This document shows positions 23,113 through 31,635 of a DNA stretch of 34,566 nt, piece after piece. The notes under the pieces are model-generated. The model saw only the letters and a program-made list of their open reading frames with translations. It had not been told where the DNA came from and ran no database searches. Location: contig DYKH01000055.1 of NCBI GenBank assembly GCA_020722685.1, positions 1 to 34,566 on the forward strand, given 5' to 3'. Origin of the DNA: Caldithrix sp. (lineage in GTDB: Bacteria; KSB1; UBA2214; DYKH01). The first letter of the stretch is position 1. Each line of letters opens with the position of its first letter. Made by a program: the position numbers and the translations under genes.

Positions 23113-25422
23113 CTACTTTGTGCTGGGAGTGAATTGCTTCTTTGAGGTGACCTTCGCTTCCCGCTTTCTGGTATAGGGTTCAAAAAGTGAAAAGATGATA
23201 CGCTTGGCCAAAACCTGATCGAGATCACCGCAAACTTGGATGGTCTCGCTATCCTTCAGTGATAGTTTCTTTCTCAGGGTGACCGTGTCAAGAAGCTCGC
23301 TCTTGCCATTATGCGCTTGAATGACGATCATTCCTGGGCCTTGCAGCTTATCGCGCAACACTTTGATGAGATAGCCATAGTAATTCCAGTCCGCTCTGGA
23401 CGGATCGACCAACAGGATGTAACCGAGTATGCTGGGGGCGAAATAGTCAATCAAGGTAGCGAACTCTTTCTCCAGCGTAAGACTGATGAGATTCAACAGA
23501 CCGCCGCCTAAGAACTCTGCGGTGCCGTAGGATATTTCCGAGTATTCGGGTAAAGGAGCCGGCATGATTTTGGTTTTCCCGGCCGCCAAAATTTCCAGCA
23601 TCTTTTTTCGCTCGGAAGTGTCCGTACCCAGAACCAGAACGCCTCCCTTGGCCTTGATAAAGAGAGATTGGACCTCAGCTTCCCGGACAGCGCTGTCCGG
23701 GATTTCTACACCGACAGGCATCTCAGGTTTTATCTCGCCATTTTGCGGTTCTTCCTCCAAATGTGACGGTTCCTCTAACCAGCTCCGCTCGTGCGCCAAC
23801 TCCGAATCGGTTTCTTCACCCAAGAACTCAAAATCCTCTACCGGCTGTTTCCGATCCAATAAAGCCGCAAAGTCCTCCGTCTCACGCAATTCCTCGCGCC
23901 AGTTTTGCGGGTAGGGCTCATCTGGGCCGCGCCCTCCTCTATCTTCCGGCTCCGCCTCTAAATCAAGGACCCGCTCACCCTCTTGCTCAACCTCGGCTTC
24001 GATCCATTGCTTGTCCTCTTCCAGAGCCTCGGGGCCTATGACTTGTTCGATCGGGCCAAGAGGCTCCGGCTCCATTGTTGTTTCTTCGTCGAAGGAATTG
24101 GGAATGAATTCTATTTTTTCTTCCAGTTCGGGCTTGTCCGCTTCGCGTAAGACAAAGTCCTCATCGATCTGCAAACTGTGCGGATGAAACGTCTTCGCCG
24201 GCGGCCTGATGAAAGAATCATAGGCCACTTCCTCTTCGGCGTCCAAGTCGCTCTCGCCGGATTCTGCTACGGTCGTCATCGTTTCCCGGGGCGTAAAGGT
24301 ATCGGACTCCTCCTCTGCCTCAATCAGCTCCGCTTCCCGGGAAATGCTTTCTGCCGAGGCAGGGGTTGCTTCTAAGGCTGGAAAGGACTCCTCTTCTCTT
24401 TTGAGCATCTCGGCAGAGATTGGCTCGAAGGGTTCCTCGGCGAGGAGTGACGCATCGGAAGGCTCAGCGGAAAAGTCTTTGAGCACATTGAGAAAGCCTA
24501 AGCGATACAGCTTGAGGATACGCTTCAAGGCGGTGATTTCATCGTAGGGGCTTTCATCGACAATCCGCCCCAGAGAGCGCTCGCCGTCAAAGAGAGCGAT
24601 GAATTGCTCCAAGTCTGTAGCCAAATCTTTTTTGGCAATAATTTTCTTAAAATTCGCCGTGGTGATCAAAACGGCATCCAAAGAAGGCAGTTGCTGTAGT
24701 AATTCCTCACGCTCCTCCATCATCTTCGCTCCTTGCAATAACAAGCCCATGTTGCTCATCCCAATCTCATCTACCACATCAACGTCGCTGAATAGCATGG
24801 TGAACCGACCTTTTCGCCAAGACATCATTTTGTAGACGGCGTCTTCGGCCTTTAGAAATGCCGTCGCGGCATGGACGACGCTGCCATCTTTGAAAAGAAC
24901 CTGTCCGGCCAAGCCGTTTTCGTTGAACAGGCTGAGAGTGCCCGTCTTCCGTTCTACACCGAAGGCTTCTATCAGCTCAGCAAGACTAAGATCTTCGAGT
25001 CTGCCGACGAATTTTTTCTTTGCAATGGTAGCCTCTTCCTGACGCCGCTCCAATCGAGACAAAAGCATTTCAACCCGCGCGAGTATTTCCTTCACATGAA
25101 TGGGCTTGACGATGTAATCTTTTGCTCCTAACCTAAAACTCTTGACCCGATTATAGACGTCGCTTTTCTGCGTCAAGAAGACAATCGGAACGTGTGCATC
25201 AACAAAGTCTCGCTGAATCTGCTCTAAGAGACGATAGCCATCGATTCCCTGACTGGCTACTTCGGAGATGACTAGATCATAGGGGCATTCTTGTATCTTT
25301 TTGTAGGCCTCCGAATCTGTGACCGCTTGATCAACTTCATAGTGGGCCTCGATAAAGTTGTTTTGCAGAATCCGCAAATTCTTGGGATCGCTATCGACGA
25401 GCAATATTTTATGCTTTTTCAT
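23113..25422 (-). CDS. Atypical receiver - DUF4388 - acidic linker - degenerate GTPase-like domain protein
   Basis: The best start is ATG at 25422 (MKKHKILLVDSDP), 769 residues. The receiver (1-120) has Glu54 at the Asp position (VISEVAS), Thr84 and Lys106. The DUF4388 domain follows (about 138-230, FVGRLEDLSLAELIEAF). Residues about 340-590 form a very acidic, Glu/Asp/Pro-rich, likely disordered linker. The C-terminal domain (about 593-755) has GVLVLGTDTSERKK where a Walker A loop would be, YFAPSILGYILLVD, and GMIVIQAHNGKS where NKxD would be; it parallels the free-standing protein at 21184. So this is a pseudo-receiver tied to a pseudo-GTPase through a tether. It ends in TAG, 12 bases before the next regulator gene. 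Confidence 0.85.
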   Translation of the reverse strand: MKKHKILLVDSDPKNLRILQNNFIEAHYEVDQAVTDSEAYKKIQECPYDLVISEVASQGIDGYRLLEQIQRDFVDAHVPIVFLTQKSDVYNRVKSFRLGAKDYIVKPIHVKEILARVEMLLSRLERRQEEATIAKKKFVGRLEDLSLAELIEAFGVERKTGTLSLFNENGLAGQVLFKDGSVVHAATAFLKAEDAVYKMMSWRKGRFTMLFSDVDVVDEIGMSNMGLLLQGAKMMEEREELLQQLPSLDAVLITTANFKKIIAKKDLATDLEQFIALFDGERSLGRIVDESPYDEITALKRILKLYRLGFLNVLKDFSAEPSDASLLAEEPFEPISAEMLKREEESFPALEATPASAESISREAELIEAEEESDTFTPRETMTTVAESGESDLDAEEEVAYDSFIRPPAKTFHPHSLQIDEDFVLREADKPELEEKIEFIPNSFDEETTMEPEPLGPIEQVIGPEALEEDKQWIEAEVEQEGERVLDLEAEPEDRGGRGPDEPYPQNWREELRETEDFAALLDRKQPVEDFEFLGEETDSELAHERSWLEEPSHLEEEPQNGEIKPEMPVGVEIPDSAVREAEVQSLFIKAKGGVLVLGTDTSERKKMLEILAAGKTKIMPAPLPEYSEISYGTAEFLGGGLLNLISLTLEKEFATLIDYFAPSILGYILLVDPSRADWNYYGYLIKVLRDKLQGPGMIVIQAHNGKSELLDTVTLRKKLSLKDSETIQVCGDLDQVLAKRIIFSLFEPYTRKREAKVTSKKQFTPSTK

Positions 25423-25970
25423 GGTATCCCCGCATATTAACGATGGCCCGACAATAAAGGATGGACTTTGTCGCAAACACTACTAGCATAGATTAATCTT
25501 CTTGTTAACGCTTGGAATGTATCTAAAAATTCAAAGCATGTCAAGCGTTTTCTAAGCAAAAAAAATGCCGGTTTTTGGACCGGCACAGGGCAAAGCGCTA
25601 TAGAAATTTTGAGGCTGAATCTTGTCGTTTAGAGCGGTTGCCCTACTGTTTATTCATGCGAAAATGTCCGTTTTCGAGAACTGTGCATCGCCTCAATGCA
25701 AAGGCCTTAACATGCGCGATCTAAGTGCAACCGAAAACCTTCATGCAAAGACGGTTGCCCATGACACAGGCTCGTTTCTGCCGTCGGGCGAGAAACTCTG
25801 CTCCCTCTTGGAGCGAGGCGCGCACATCTTGTAAAAGTGCCCGTGCACAAACAGCGAGAATTTTGCTTTAAGCAGGCAGATCAAGGACCGGCAGAGAGAG
25901 CATCCGCTTTGAATCGAAAAGCCATTAGACTGGCCCTTGCGAAAGTGGATCCATCTCTCGCTTGTCGGAC
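25423..25970. other. 548-base non-coding stretch containing a terminator
   Basis: This should hold the promoter of the regulator operon (toward 25423) and a terminator for the zf-HC2 gene at 25558-25585. About 385 bases separate that gene's stop from the terminator. No convincing gene is seen between; the one plus-strand open frame there (25622-25834) lacks a good ribosome binding site and conserved look. GCAACCG-type words and their complements recur within 25630-25770, so a structured RNA is possible. Confidence 0.5.
25558..25585 (-). terminator. Rho-independent terminator (leftward)
   Basis: On the minus strand TGCCGG, an eight-base loop and CCGGCA are followed by eight T residues. This is a standard intrinsic terminator for leftward transcription, so it closes the unit containing the zf-HC2 gene at 25971 or a non-coding transcript from the gap. 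Confidence 0.85.
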
Positions 25971-26630
25971 CTAAACGAGGATCGATTTGATAATCTTTTG
26001 CAGCCGACTTTCGTTTGCGCTGGGCACTATGTCAAAGCCGAGATAGATGACCTTATCATCCAGCTTTTCGACATTGACAAGCGGAATCTTCGCCAGACCT
26101 GCGCAATTGAAGCGCACACTTTCAGCAATCCCTGGGATGTGCAATACCCAATCGTGAAAGTCGTCGGTTTCCATGCTCCAAAGAGCGAGAATCAACTTGG
26201 AAGAAGCCGGATCCGTCATGAAGCGAATGACCAGGGAATGCTTTTTCAAGGATCGAAAATGAACTGCCATTAAATTTTCGTCATCGCTTTCCTGGTGAGC
26301 ATCCATATTGAGCTTGGCCCGATAGGCTTGGCCATGGCCATTGTTCATTTGCGGAAGTGGCTCACAAATCAAATGGCCGCTCCTGACCTTGCCGGAAGAA
26401 ATTTTCTTCGCAAAATCAAATGACGAATTGTTCACAGTTCGCCGCATCTCCTGAGTCAAGATGGAGTAAAAGGCGTCAAGCTCTTTCGATGTCTGACGGC
26501 AATCTCCACATTGCTGAAGATGCATTTGTGATCGCTTTCGATCTTCTTCAGTCAAGCCTTCTTCCAAGCACAGCAATTCTAATTGCCTGGAGCTTGGGCA
26601 GTTTCGAGTGGAACGAGATAGATTTGTCAT
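25971..26630 (-). CDS. Zinc-finger (zf-HC2-like) anti-sigma-type protein
   Basis: The 219-residue protein begins with LELLCLEEGLTEEDRKRSQMHLQQCGDCRQ; the H-x3-C-x2-C (HLQQCGDC) with the earlier Cys is the zinc-binding anti-sigma (zf-HC2) signature. Unlike many anti-sigma factors it has no transmembrane segment; the C-terminal half (about 115-219) is a beta-rich domain (VHFRSLKKHSLVIRFMTD, LILALWSMETDDF) of no family I know. A soluble zinc-finger anti-sigma could respond directly to redox or ligand. The gene upstream (26738) encodes an unrecognised protein. ATG at 26630 has no clear ribosome binding site. Confidence 0.72.
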   Translation of the reverse strand: MTNLSRSTRNCPSSRQLELLCLEEGLTEEDRKRSQMHLQQCGDCRQTSKELDAFYSILTQEMRRTVNNSSFDFAKKISSGKVRSGHLICEPLPQMNNGHGQAYRAKLNMDAHQESDDENLMAVHFRSLKKHSLVIRFMTDPASSKLILALWSMETDDFHDWVLHIPGIAESVRFNCAGLAKIPLVNVEKLDDKVIYLGFDIVPSANESRLQKIIKSILV

Positions 26631-26648
26631 GGTATGCGCAGCGATTAT

Positions 26649-26710
26649 TAGGCTATGCAGCCTAGCCTGTAGGTTATGCTTGTTGTTTTTTTCTGCAGTA
26701 ACATACAGGC
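26649..26710. repeat. Nested palindromes upstream of the zf-HC2 gene
   Basis: TAGGCT-ATGC-AGCCTA is a perfect hairpin at 26649-26664. Directly next to it, GCCTGTAGGTTA (26665-26676) pairs with TAACATACAGGC (26699-26710) with one mismatch. The set lies 19 bases before the zf-HC2 start and just after the end of the 26738 gene, so it may be an operator or a weak stop between the two genes. Confidence 0.6.
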
Positions 26711-26737
26711 AAACCCCCCTTTTTTGCGGAAAAAAAA

Positions 26738-27817
26738 TTAGAGCAATTCTTTGAGATGTTTTCGAAATTCTCGTTTGGCTACCTTAGCCAGGTATTCGAA
26801 AACCGATCGCTCTTGTTGACGGTACTCTCGCTGCGAAAGTTCTGGTAGGTAGAATTTCAAGTTGCGAAAATAGGAAGAGTTGTCCTTTTTTTGAATCAAG
26901 TCGTACAGTACATCGCGGAGCGCCTTTGAATAGATATCCGCCTTGGTTTGCTCCAGCTTGCCGGTGTCGATATATTGGGTTTGGATTTTTGCCCAAATAT
27001 CGTTCATTACCACTCCGATGTAGCTCTCGATTTCCTTTGATTCCAACTGATCCAGCGGAGTTGGTTCTGCTTCTTCGGTGAGCAGCCTATCGCGGAAGGC
27101 CTCAAATTTTATGCTGCGCATCAGCTTGATAATCGCTTCCATGGGTAGGCAGTTCTGAAAGCTGTCAAGGCCGTAAATGTATTCCAGTAGCTTTCTAATG
27201 GACGTGGAGACGGAATCGTTGGGACTGTAGATATCGAGAAAGCGTGTATGCAAAAGGTCTTCTGGGATTGGCGGCTTATCTCTGCGAAGATGCGCCACCA
27301 AATCGCTGCTCCAATTGTCTTTTTGAAAACTGGAGCCGTTGGTGTAAAACACAAATTCCTTCCCCATGTCGCGAAATACACTGAGCTTTTCACAGCTCCT
27401 GACCGCGACTTTGATGTTGCGTACAATCTTGGCGCCTTCGGGATCCCGCTCGCGGAAAATTCGTGAAAGCTCCTGCTTGGTCTTACGGATAATCAGTCGC
27501 CGGGTCAAGACCAAGACTTCCGCATCGTTAACGTCGGGCAGCTCCGCTATCTTTTGCTCGTAGTATTTTTTGAGTTGGGGAAAATTTCCGCTTCCATCGG
27601 TGCCAAACAGGTCGGCAATGCAATCGATGGCCAAATCATCCAACTCGCCCTCTGCCTCGACACGCTCGCCGGAAATACGTTTGCCTAAAAGCTCTTGGAA
27701 TTTGAGATAACTAAGGGAAATCTTCTGAGCCAAATTTATGAACTGCAACAACTCCGACTGACTATAGATCCCCGAGCAAATCTTGCCGACTAGTTGGGTT
27801 AGGCTTGTACTTTTCAT
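26738..27817 (-). CDS. Unrecognised mainly helical protein, possible sigma-like partner of the zf-HC2 protein
   Basis: I start at ATG 27817 (359 residues); the frame is open to 27925 but the extra N-terminus looks unconserved. I do not recognise a family. The predicted structure is helical throughout, with DDLAIDCIADLF and LTRRLIIRKTKQELSRIFRERDP in the first half and QREYRQQERSVFEYLAKVAKREFRKHLKELL-like basic helices at the end. No membrane segment or signal is seen. The helical, basic character and its place directly before a zf-HC2 gene would fit a divergent sigma factor or DNA-binding regulator, but that is inference only. Confidence 0.6.
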   Translation of the reverse strand: MKSTSLTQLVGKICSGIYSQSELLQFINLAQKISLSYLKFQELLGKRISGERVEAEGELDDLAIDCIADLFGTDGSGNFPQLKKYYEQKIAELPDVNDAEVLVLTRRLIIRKTKQELSRIFRERDPEGAKIVRNIKVAVRSCEKLSVFRDMGKEFVFYTNGSSFQKDNWSSDLVAHLRRDKPPIPEDLLHTRFLDIYSPNDSVSTSIRKLLEYIYGLDSFQNCLPMEAIIKLMRSIKFEAFRDRLLTEEAEPTPLDQLESKEIESYIGVVMNDIWAKIQTQYIDTGKLEQTKADIYSKALRDVLYDLIQKKDNSSYFRNLKFYLPELSQREYRQQERSVFEYLAKVAKREFRKHLKELL

Positions 27818-28300
27818 AAGATCGCGCGTTTGTTTATTTGTTCCACTTTGCCATCTACAATTATCACCGCAAAGCCCATCCACGCTGAAAACACGTTTCT
27901 CCCAAACCCTATGAGATGGCTGCAAAACATTGCGGGTTAAACAAACTGCCTCTTGTGGCGCGACTTTTGGCCAATACGTCTATGCCTCCTAACAGCCCGT
28001 TCATTGTGTGTAGAAGTATTGGTTTTTCCAGCAGTGCAAACACAATCATGCCCCTCTCATTTTGGCGTTTTCCCCCTCATTGATTGTCCGGACAACAGAT
28101 ATTAGCTCATCACGCACTAAGAGCAGAACATTTTGCACCACTACCGGCAAATCATGTACCATTCTGGGGAACAAACGATTGATTACAATGGCCTGTTTTT
28201 ATTAGAAGCGATACGGAGGGGAGAACTCGAAATACGGGCAAAAATTGTGGCGGCGTGATACAGTGTCTCAATGCGAAACACAAGGAGGGTCAAAAGCCGC
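27818..28300. other. Intergenic region with palindrome TTGTCCGGACAA
   Basis: No gene is seen. A perfect 12-bp palindrome TTGTCCGGACAA at 28084-28095 lies 267 bases before the start chosen at 27817 and may be an operator for that gene. The remainder looks like promoter/leader sequence. Confidence 0.45.
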
Positions 28301-28334
28301 AAAAAAAAGCGAGCTTTCTCGCAAGAAAGCTCGC
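28301..28334 (-). terminator. Rho-independent terminator of the NtrC-type gene
   Basis: On the minus strand GCGAGCTTTCT, a four-base loop and AGAAAGCTCGC (11 perfect pairs) are followed by eight T residues, 34 bases after the stop codon of the gene at 28369. It is the strongest terminator in the window. Confidence 0.95.
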
Positions 28335-28368
28335 CTCGAATCAATCAGAAAACAAATGACGGTAGAGA

Positions 28369-29751
28369 TTATTTCACCATGGGCAATCCATATTTCTTGG
28401 CCTTGCGGTAAATGGTGGCGCGCCCAATGCCGAGTTTTTTAGCAGTACGTGATATATTTCCCTCGCACTCCAACAGCGCCTGCCGAAGAGCCTCTTCTTC
28501 GAGCTTTTCAATCCAGCCGGCCAAAGTGTTGTCGGATTCATACAAGCGCTTTTCCCCCAACGATCTGATGCCCGCGGGCAAATCCTTGACGGATATTTCC
28601 GCGGTCGTTGCCAAAACCACCGCCCGCTCGATAGCATTTTCCAGCTCGCGAACGTTCCCCGGCCAATTGTAAGCCATCATGAGGTCCAGCGCGTCCGCGG
28701 AGACGCCGTCAATTTGCTTGCCTTCTTGCTGACTGTATTTTTGCAGAAAATGCGCAGCCAATAAAGGTATGTCTTCCTTTCGGTCTCGCAGCGGTGGCAA
28801 TTTGATCGGAAAAACCGAGATGCGATAAAAGAGGTCCTCGCGAAATTGACCTTTTTTCATCTCCTCTTCCAGGTCCTTATTGGTTGCGGAAATGAAGCGA
28901 ACTTCCACTTTGACCAGTTCGTTACCGCCCACCCGCTCGAATTCCCGTTCCTGCAACACGCGCAGCACTTTGGACTGAGTCGCCTGGGTCATCAGGCCGA
29001 TTTCATCGAGGAAAATAGTGCCGGTGTTCGCTTGTTCAAACTTGCCAATTCTGCGCCCCGCAGCGCCGGTGAAGGCGCCCTTCTCATGACCAAATAGCTC
29101 GCTTTCCAGAAGCGATTCCGGCAAAGCGGAGCAATTGACTGCGACAAATGGCTTGCTTGCTCTGGTCTTGGAATGAAAATGAATCGCCCGAGCGATCAAC
29201 TCCTTGCCGGTGCCGCTTTCACCCTGGATCAAAACCGTCACATTGCTATCGACTACTTTTTCAACCGCACGAAAAACGTCTTGCATCACCCCGCTTTGGC
29301 CGATAATGTTGGCAAATGCGTATTTGCTTTTCAGCTCGGAACGCAACTCATCGACTTCCTTGCGCAAAGAGTTGTTGATGAGCGCATTGTTGACGGTTAC
29401 CAGCAAGCGATCACGGGCAAACGGCTTTGTTAGAAAATCATAGGCGCCCAGTTTCATGGATTGTACGGCACGCTCAATGGTCCCGTGTGCGGTCATCATG
29501 ATGACCGGAATGCGTGAATCTTCTTGCTTCACTTTTTGCAGCGTCTCAATCCCATCGATACCAGGCATTTGAATGTCCATCAGAATAAGATCTGGAATGT
29601 CCTCTCGGACGATGCGCAAGCAGGCTTCCCCGCTCAAGGCTGTCTCGACTTCGTACTTCCGTTCCTTGCGCAGGCTGGCTTCGATCATTTTGCAGATATT
29701 CTTATCGTCATCGACAATAAGTATCAAAGGTCTTCGTGCTCTTTCTTCCAC
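28369..29751 (-). CDS. NtrC-family sigma-54-dependent response regulator
   Basis: The 460-residue protein has a receiver (1-125) with DDD14-16, Asp59 in LMDIQMP, Thr87 and Lys109; an AAA+ domain with Walker A GESGTGKE (177-184), GAFTGA (225-230, sigma-54 contact loop) and FLDEIG; and a Fis-type helix-turn-helix at the end (NISRTAKKLGIGRATIYRKAKKYG). All working residues are present, so it should be phosphorylated and activate sigma-54 promoters. GTG at 29751 has GGGAG eight bases ahead. No histidine kinase is adjacent, so its sensor lies elsewhere. Its own strong terminator shows it is transcribed as a single gene or end of unit. Target genes are unknown. Confidence 0.95.
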   Translation of the reverse strand: MEERARRPLILIVDDDKNICKMIEASLRKERKYEVETALSGEACLRIVREDIPDLILMDIQMPGIDGIETLQKVKQEDSRIPVIMMTAHGTIERAVQSMKLGAYDFLTKPFARDRLLVTVNNALINNSLRKEVDELRSELKSKYAFANIIGQSGVMQDVFRAVEKVVDSNVTVLIQGESGTGKELIARAIHFHSKTRASKPFVAVNCSALPESLLESELFGHEKGAFTGAAGRRIGKFEQANTGTIFLDEIGLMTQATQSKVLRVLQEREFERVGGNELVKVEVRFISATNKDLEEEMKKGQFREDLFYRISVFPIKLPPLRDRKEDIPLLAAHFLQKYSQQEGKQIDGVSADALDLMMAYNWPGNVRELENAIERAVVLATTAEISVKDLPAGIRSLGEKRLYESDNTLAGWIEKLEEEALRQALLECEGNISRTAKKLGIGRATIYRKAKKYGLPMVK

Positions 29752-29821
29752 CTTACATGTCTCCCAGTCTCAAAATGCAGGATGAGTTTCTATGCTGCCC
29801 CAACATCACCGGAAAATACTA

Positions 29822-29833
29822 CCAAATATTTGG
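29822..29833. promoter_or_regulatory. Perfect palindrome CCAAATATTTGG upstream of the NtrC-type gene
   Basis: The 12-bp palindrome lies about 71 bases before the GTG start at 29751, between the end of lpxK and the regulator. It may be an operator for the regulator, or chance; there is no direct support. Confidence 0.35.
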
Positions 29834-29857
29834 CTAATTATCAAGCAATTTTTTGTG

Positions 29858-30928
29858 CTATTGTGATACACTTTTATTTGGGAGAAACTCCGTGTTCGCC
29901 GTGGCCATTAGCCCGCTTAACATACTTTCCAATTGCGCCGGGTCGTCAGGACGTATGTCTATGATCAAATATTTCCAATGAGCCTCATAATTCATCTCCT
30001 TGGGAAGCTTGACCCAATCTTTTTCAGTGGTCATAATGCAATCCGCTCTACTTTCTCCGAAAGCTTTCTTGATCGTCTCAATGTCATGAGCGCTGTAGAA
30101 ATGGTGATCCGAAAACCTGAGAAAACGCTCGATTGTTGCCCCGGCCTGAATCAAGCTGTTCTTGAATCCAAAAGGATTGGCCAGCCCACAAAAGGCAAAG
30201 ACTCGTCCTCCCGCCAAATCGGCTGGAAATCTCCTACCCAAGGCATCAACGATGCCGGACGGCACATAGCGCGCGTTGATCACCTTTTTCCCTTGCCCGG
30301 TCAGCTTGCGGAAATCTACACCTCCCATAGCGTCGCCGTTGATCCATAGGCAATCCGCCCGCTTCAAATGGCGTAGGCGCTCGCGCAGGGGTCCGGCTGG
30401 CAGGACAAAGCCATTGCCCAATGGTCTGGAGGATTTGAAAGTCACAATATCCAAATCCCGATGCAAACGTCGATGTTGAAAACCATCGTCCAACAGAATG
30501 ACGTCCGGCTTGAAGCGGATTTCAGCTATTCGTCCTCCACGAACCCGATCCTCATCCACAATAACCGAGACGCCTGCCAGGCTTTTTGCCAAGAGGAATG
30601 GCTCATCCCCGGCCTCTTGCACCGACGCCAGAATCCTTTCGCCATCCGAGACGATCACCGTGCCGCCAGAAACCCGGCCGTATCCCCGGCTGAGGATGCA
30701 CACCTTTTTCCCCTTGGAAAGAAAATACCTTGCCAAGAACGCAACGGTAGGCGTCTTGCCTGTGCCTCCGACGGTAACATTGCCGACACTAATGACCGGG
30801 CAGAGGAGCCGCTGAATCTTTAGAATACCCCAGTCATAGCAATAGTTGCGCACAGACATAACGAGACCGTACAGCAAGGAGAAGGGCAGCAGTAAAGCAG
30901 CAGGCCATCTATTTTCCAAAAATCGCAT
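29858..30928 (-). CDS. lpxK: Tetraacyldisaccharide 4'-kinase
   Basis: From ATG 30928 (GGGAGG four bases before; overlaps the DUF374 gene by 20 bases) the product is 356 residues. It has an N-terminal membrane helix (about 8-25), the P-loop NVTVGGTGKTP (about 48-58), ILSRGYGR, and DDGFQHRRLHRDLDIV (about 145-160), all standard for LpxK. It phosphorylates the 4' position of the lipid A disaccharide made by LpxB (gene at 31636) on the cytoplasmic face of the inner membrane. A near-complete set of family motifs makes the call firm. Confidence 0.95.
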   Translation of the reverse strand: MRFLENRWPAALLLPFSLLYGLVMSVRNYCYDWGILKIQRLLCPVISVGNVTVGGTGKTPTVAFLARYFLSKGKKVCILSRGYGRVSGGTVIVSDGERILASVQEAGDEPFLLAKSLAGVSVIVDEDRVRGGRIAEIRFKPDVILLDDGFQHRRLHRDLDIVTFKSSRPLGNGFVLPAGPLRERLRHLKRADCLWINGDAMGGVDFRKLTGQGKKVINARYVPSGIVDALGRRFPADLAGGRVFAFCGLANPFGFKNSLIQAGATIERFLRFSDHHFYSAHDIETIKKAFGESRADCIMTTEKDWVKLPKEMNYEAHWKYLIIDIRPDDPAQLESMLSGLMATANTEFLPNKSVSQ

Positions 30929-31562
30929 CTGCCTCCCGCTGCAATGCATTCATCCCGGCCTCGATTTGTTGGCGACAGGCTTCCAACTCTTCAGGGTCAA
31001 GGTTGCGCGGAATCTGCACCGGCTTTCCATAGACCAGGCAGAGCTTTGCAAATGGCCACCAAAAGGTGAAACGATCCCAGCTTCGCAGTATAATCGGTTT
31101 GTTGCACGAGAACGTGACCGGCAAAAGCCACGCATCTGAACGCTGCGCGAGCAGAACAGCGCCCAGCTTGACTTCATACCTGGGGCCATTGGGACCGTCC
31201 GGCAGGATTGCACCATTGATCCCTTTCTTTAGGCGGGTCAACATTTGCCGGAATGCTTTGCTTCCCCCTCGAGTGCTCGAGCCGCGCACTGTTGTGTAGC
31301 CCAATCGATGTATCGTCTGTGCGATCACCTCGCCGTCGTCGTGTTCGCTGACCATAGCACAAAGGCCCATACTGCGATGGGCGTAAATCGGCAACAGCAT
31401 TTTGCCGTGCCAGGACAAGATAATGTACCTCCTGCCCTGATGGCGCAGGCCATCCCAATACCGCCTATTTCGCACTGAAATTCGACCGACTTTGCCGAAA
31501 AACAGGATCAGCAGCCAAGTGAATTTGCGTGCGATCAATGAAAGTAGTACTTTCTTGTGCAT
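30909..31562 (-). CDS. DUF374 lysophospholipid acyltransferase-like protein
   Basis: The 217-residue protein has a N-terminal membrane helix, then SWHGKMLLPIY (His52), SEHDDGEVIA, VRGSSTRGGSKAFRQM and PDGPNGPRYEVKLGAVLLA, the motifs of the DUF374 branch of acyltransferases. In other genomes these proteins are often encoded beside lpxK or waaA and are thought to act in lipid A or phospholipid acylation, though the reaction has not been settled. It lies between lpxB and lpxK with an overlap to lpxK, which supports a lipid A role. Confidence 0.88.
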   Translation of the reverse strand: MHKKVLLSLIARKFTWLLILFFGKVGRISVRNRRYWDGLRHQGRRYIILSWHGKMLLPIYAHRSMGLCAMVSEHDDGEVIAQTIHRLGYTTVRGSSTRGGSKAFRQMLTRLKKGINGAILPDGPNGPRYEVKLGAVLLAQRSDAWLLPVTFSCNKPIILRSWDRFTFWWPFAKLCLVYGKPVQIPRNLDPEELEACRQQIEAGMNALQREADAIFGK

Positions 31563-31635
31563 TTTGACTTTGGAGTATTAACGAAAAAAAGGTGGTGTGC
31601 TTGTGCCAATTATCACAGAACCGGAAACTCCTAAA

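Noticed and set aside
25622..25834. Plus-strand 70-codon open frame in the gap before the zf-HC2 gene
   Set aside because: No ribosome binding site, no family pattern, and it runs through probable non-coding RNA or UTR sequence.
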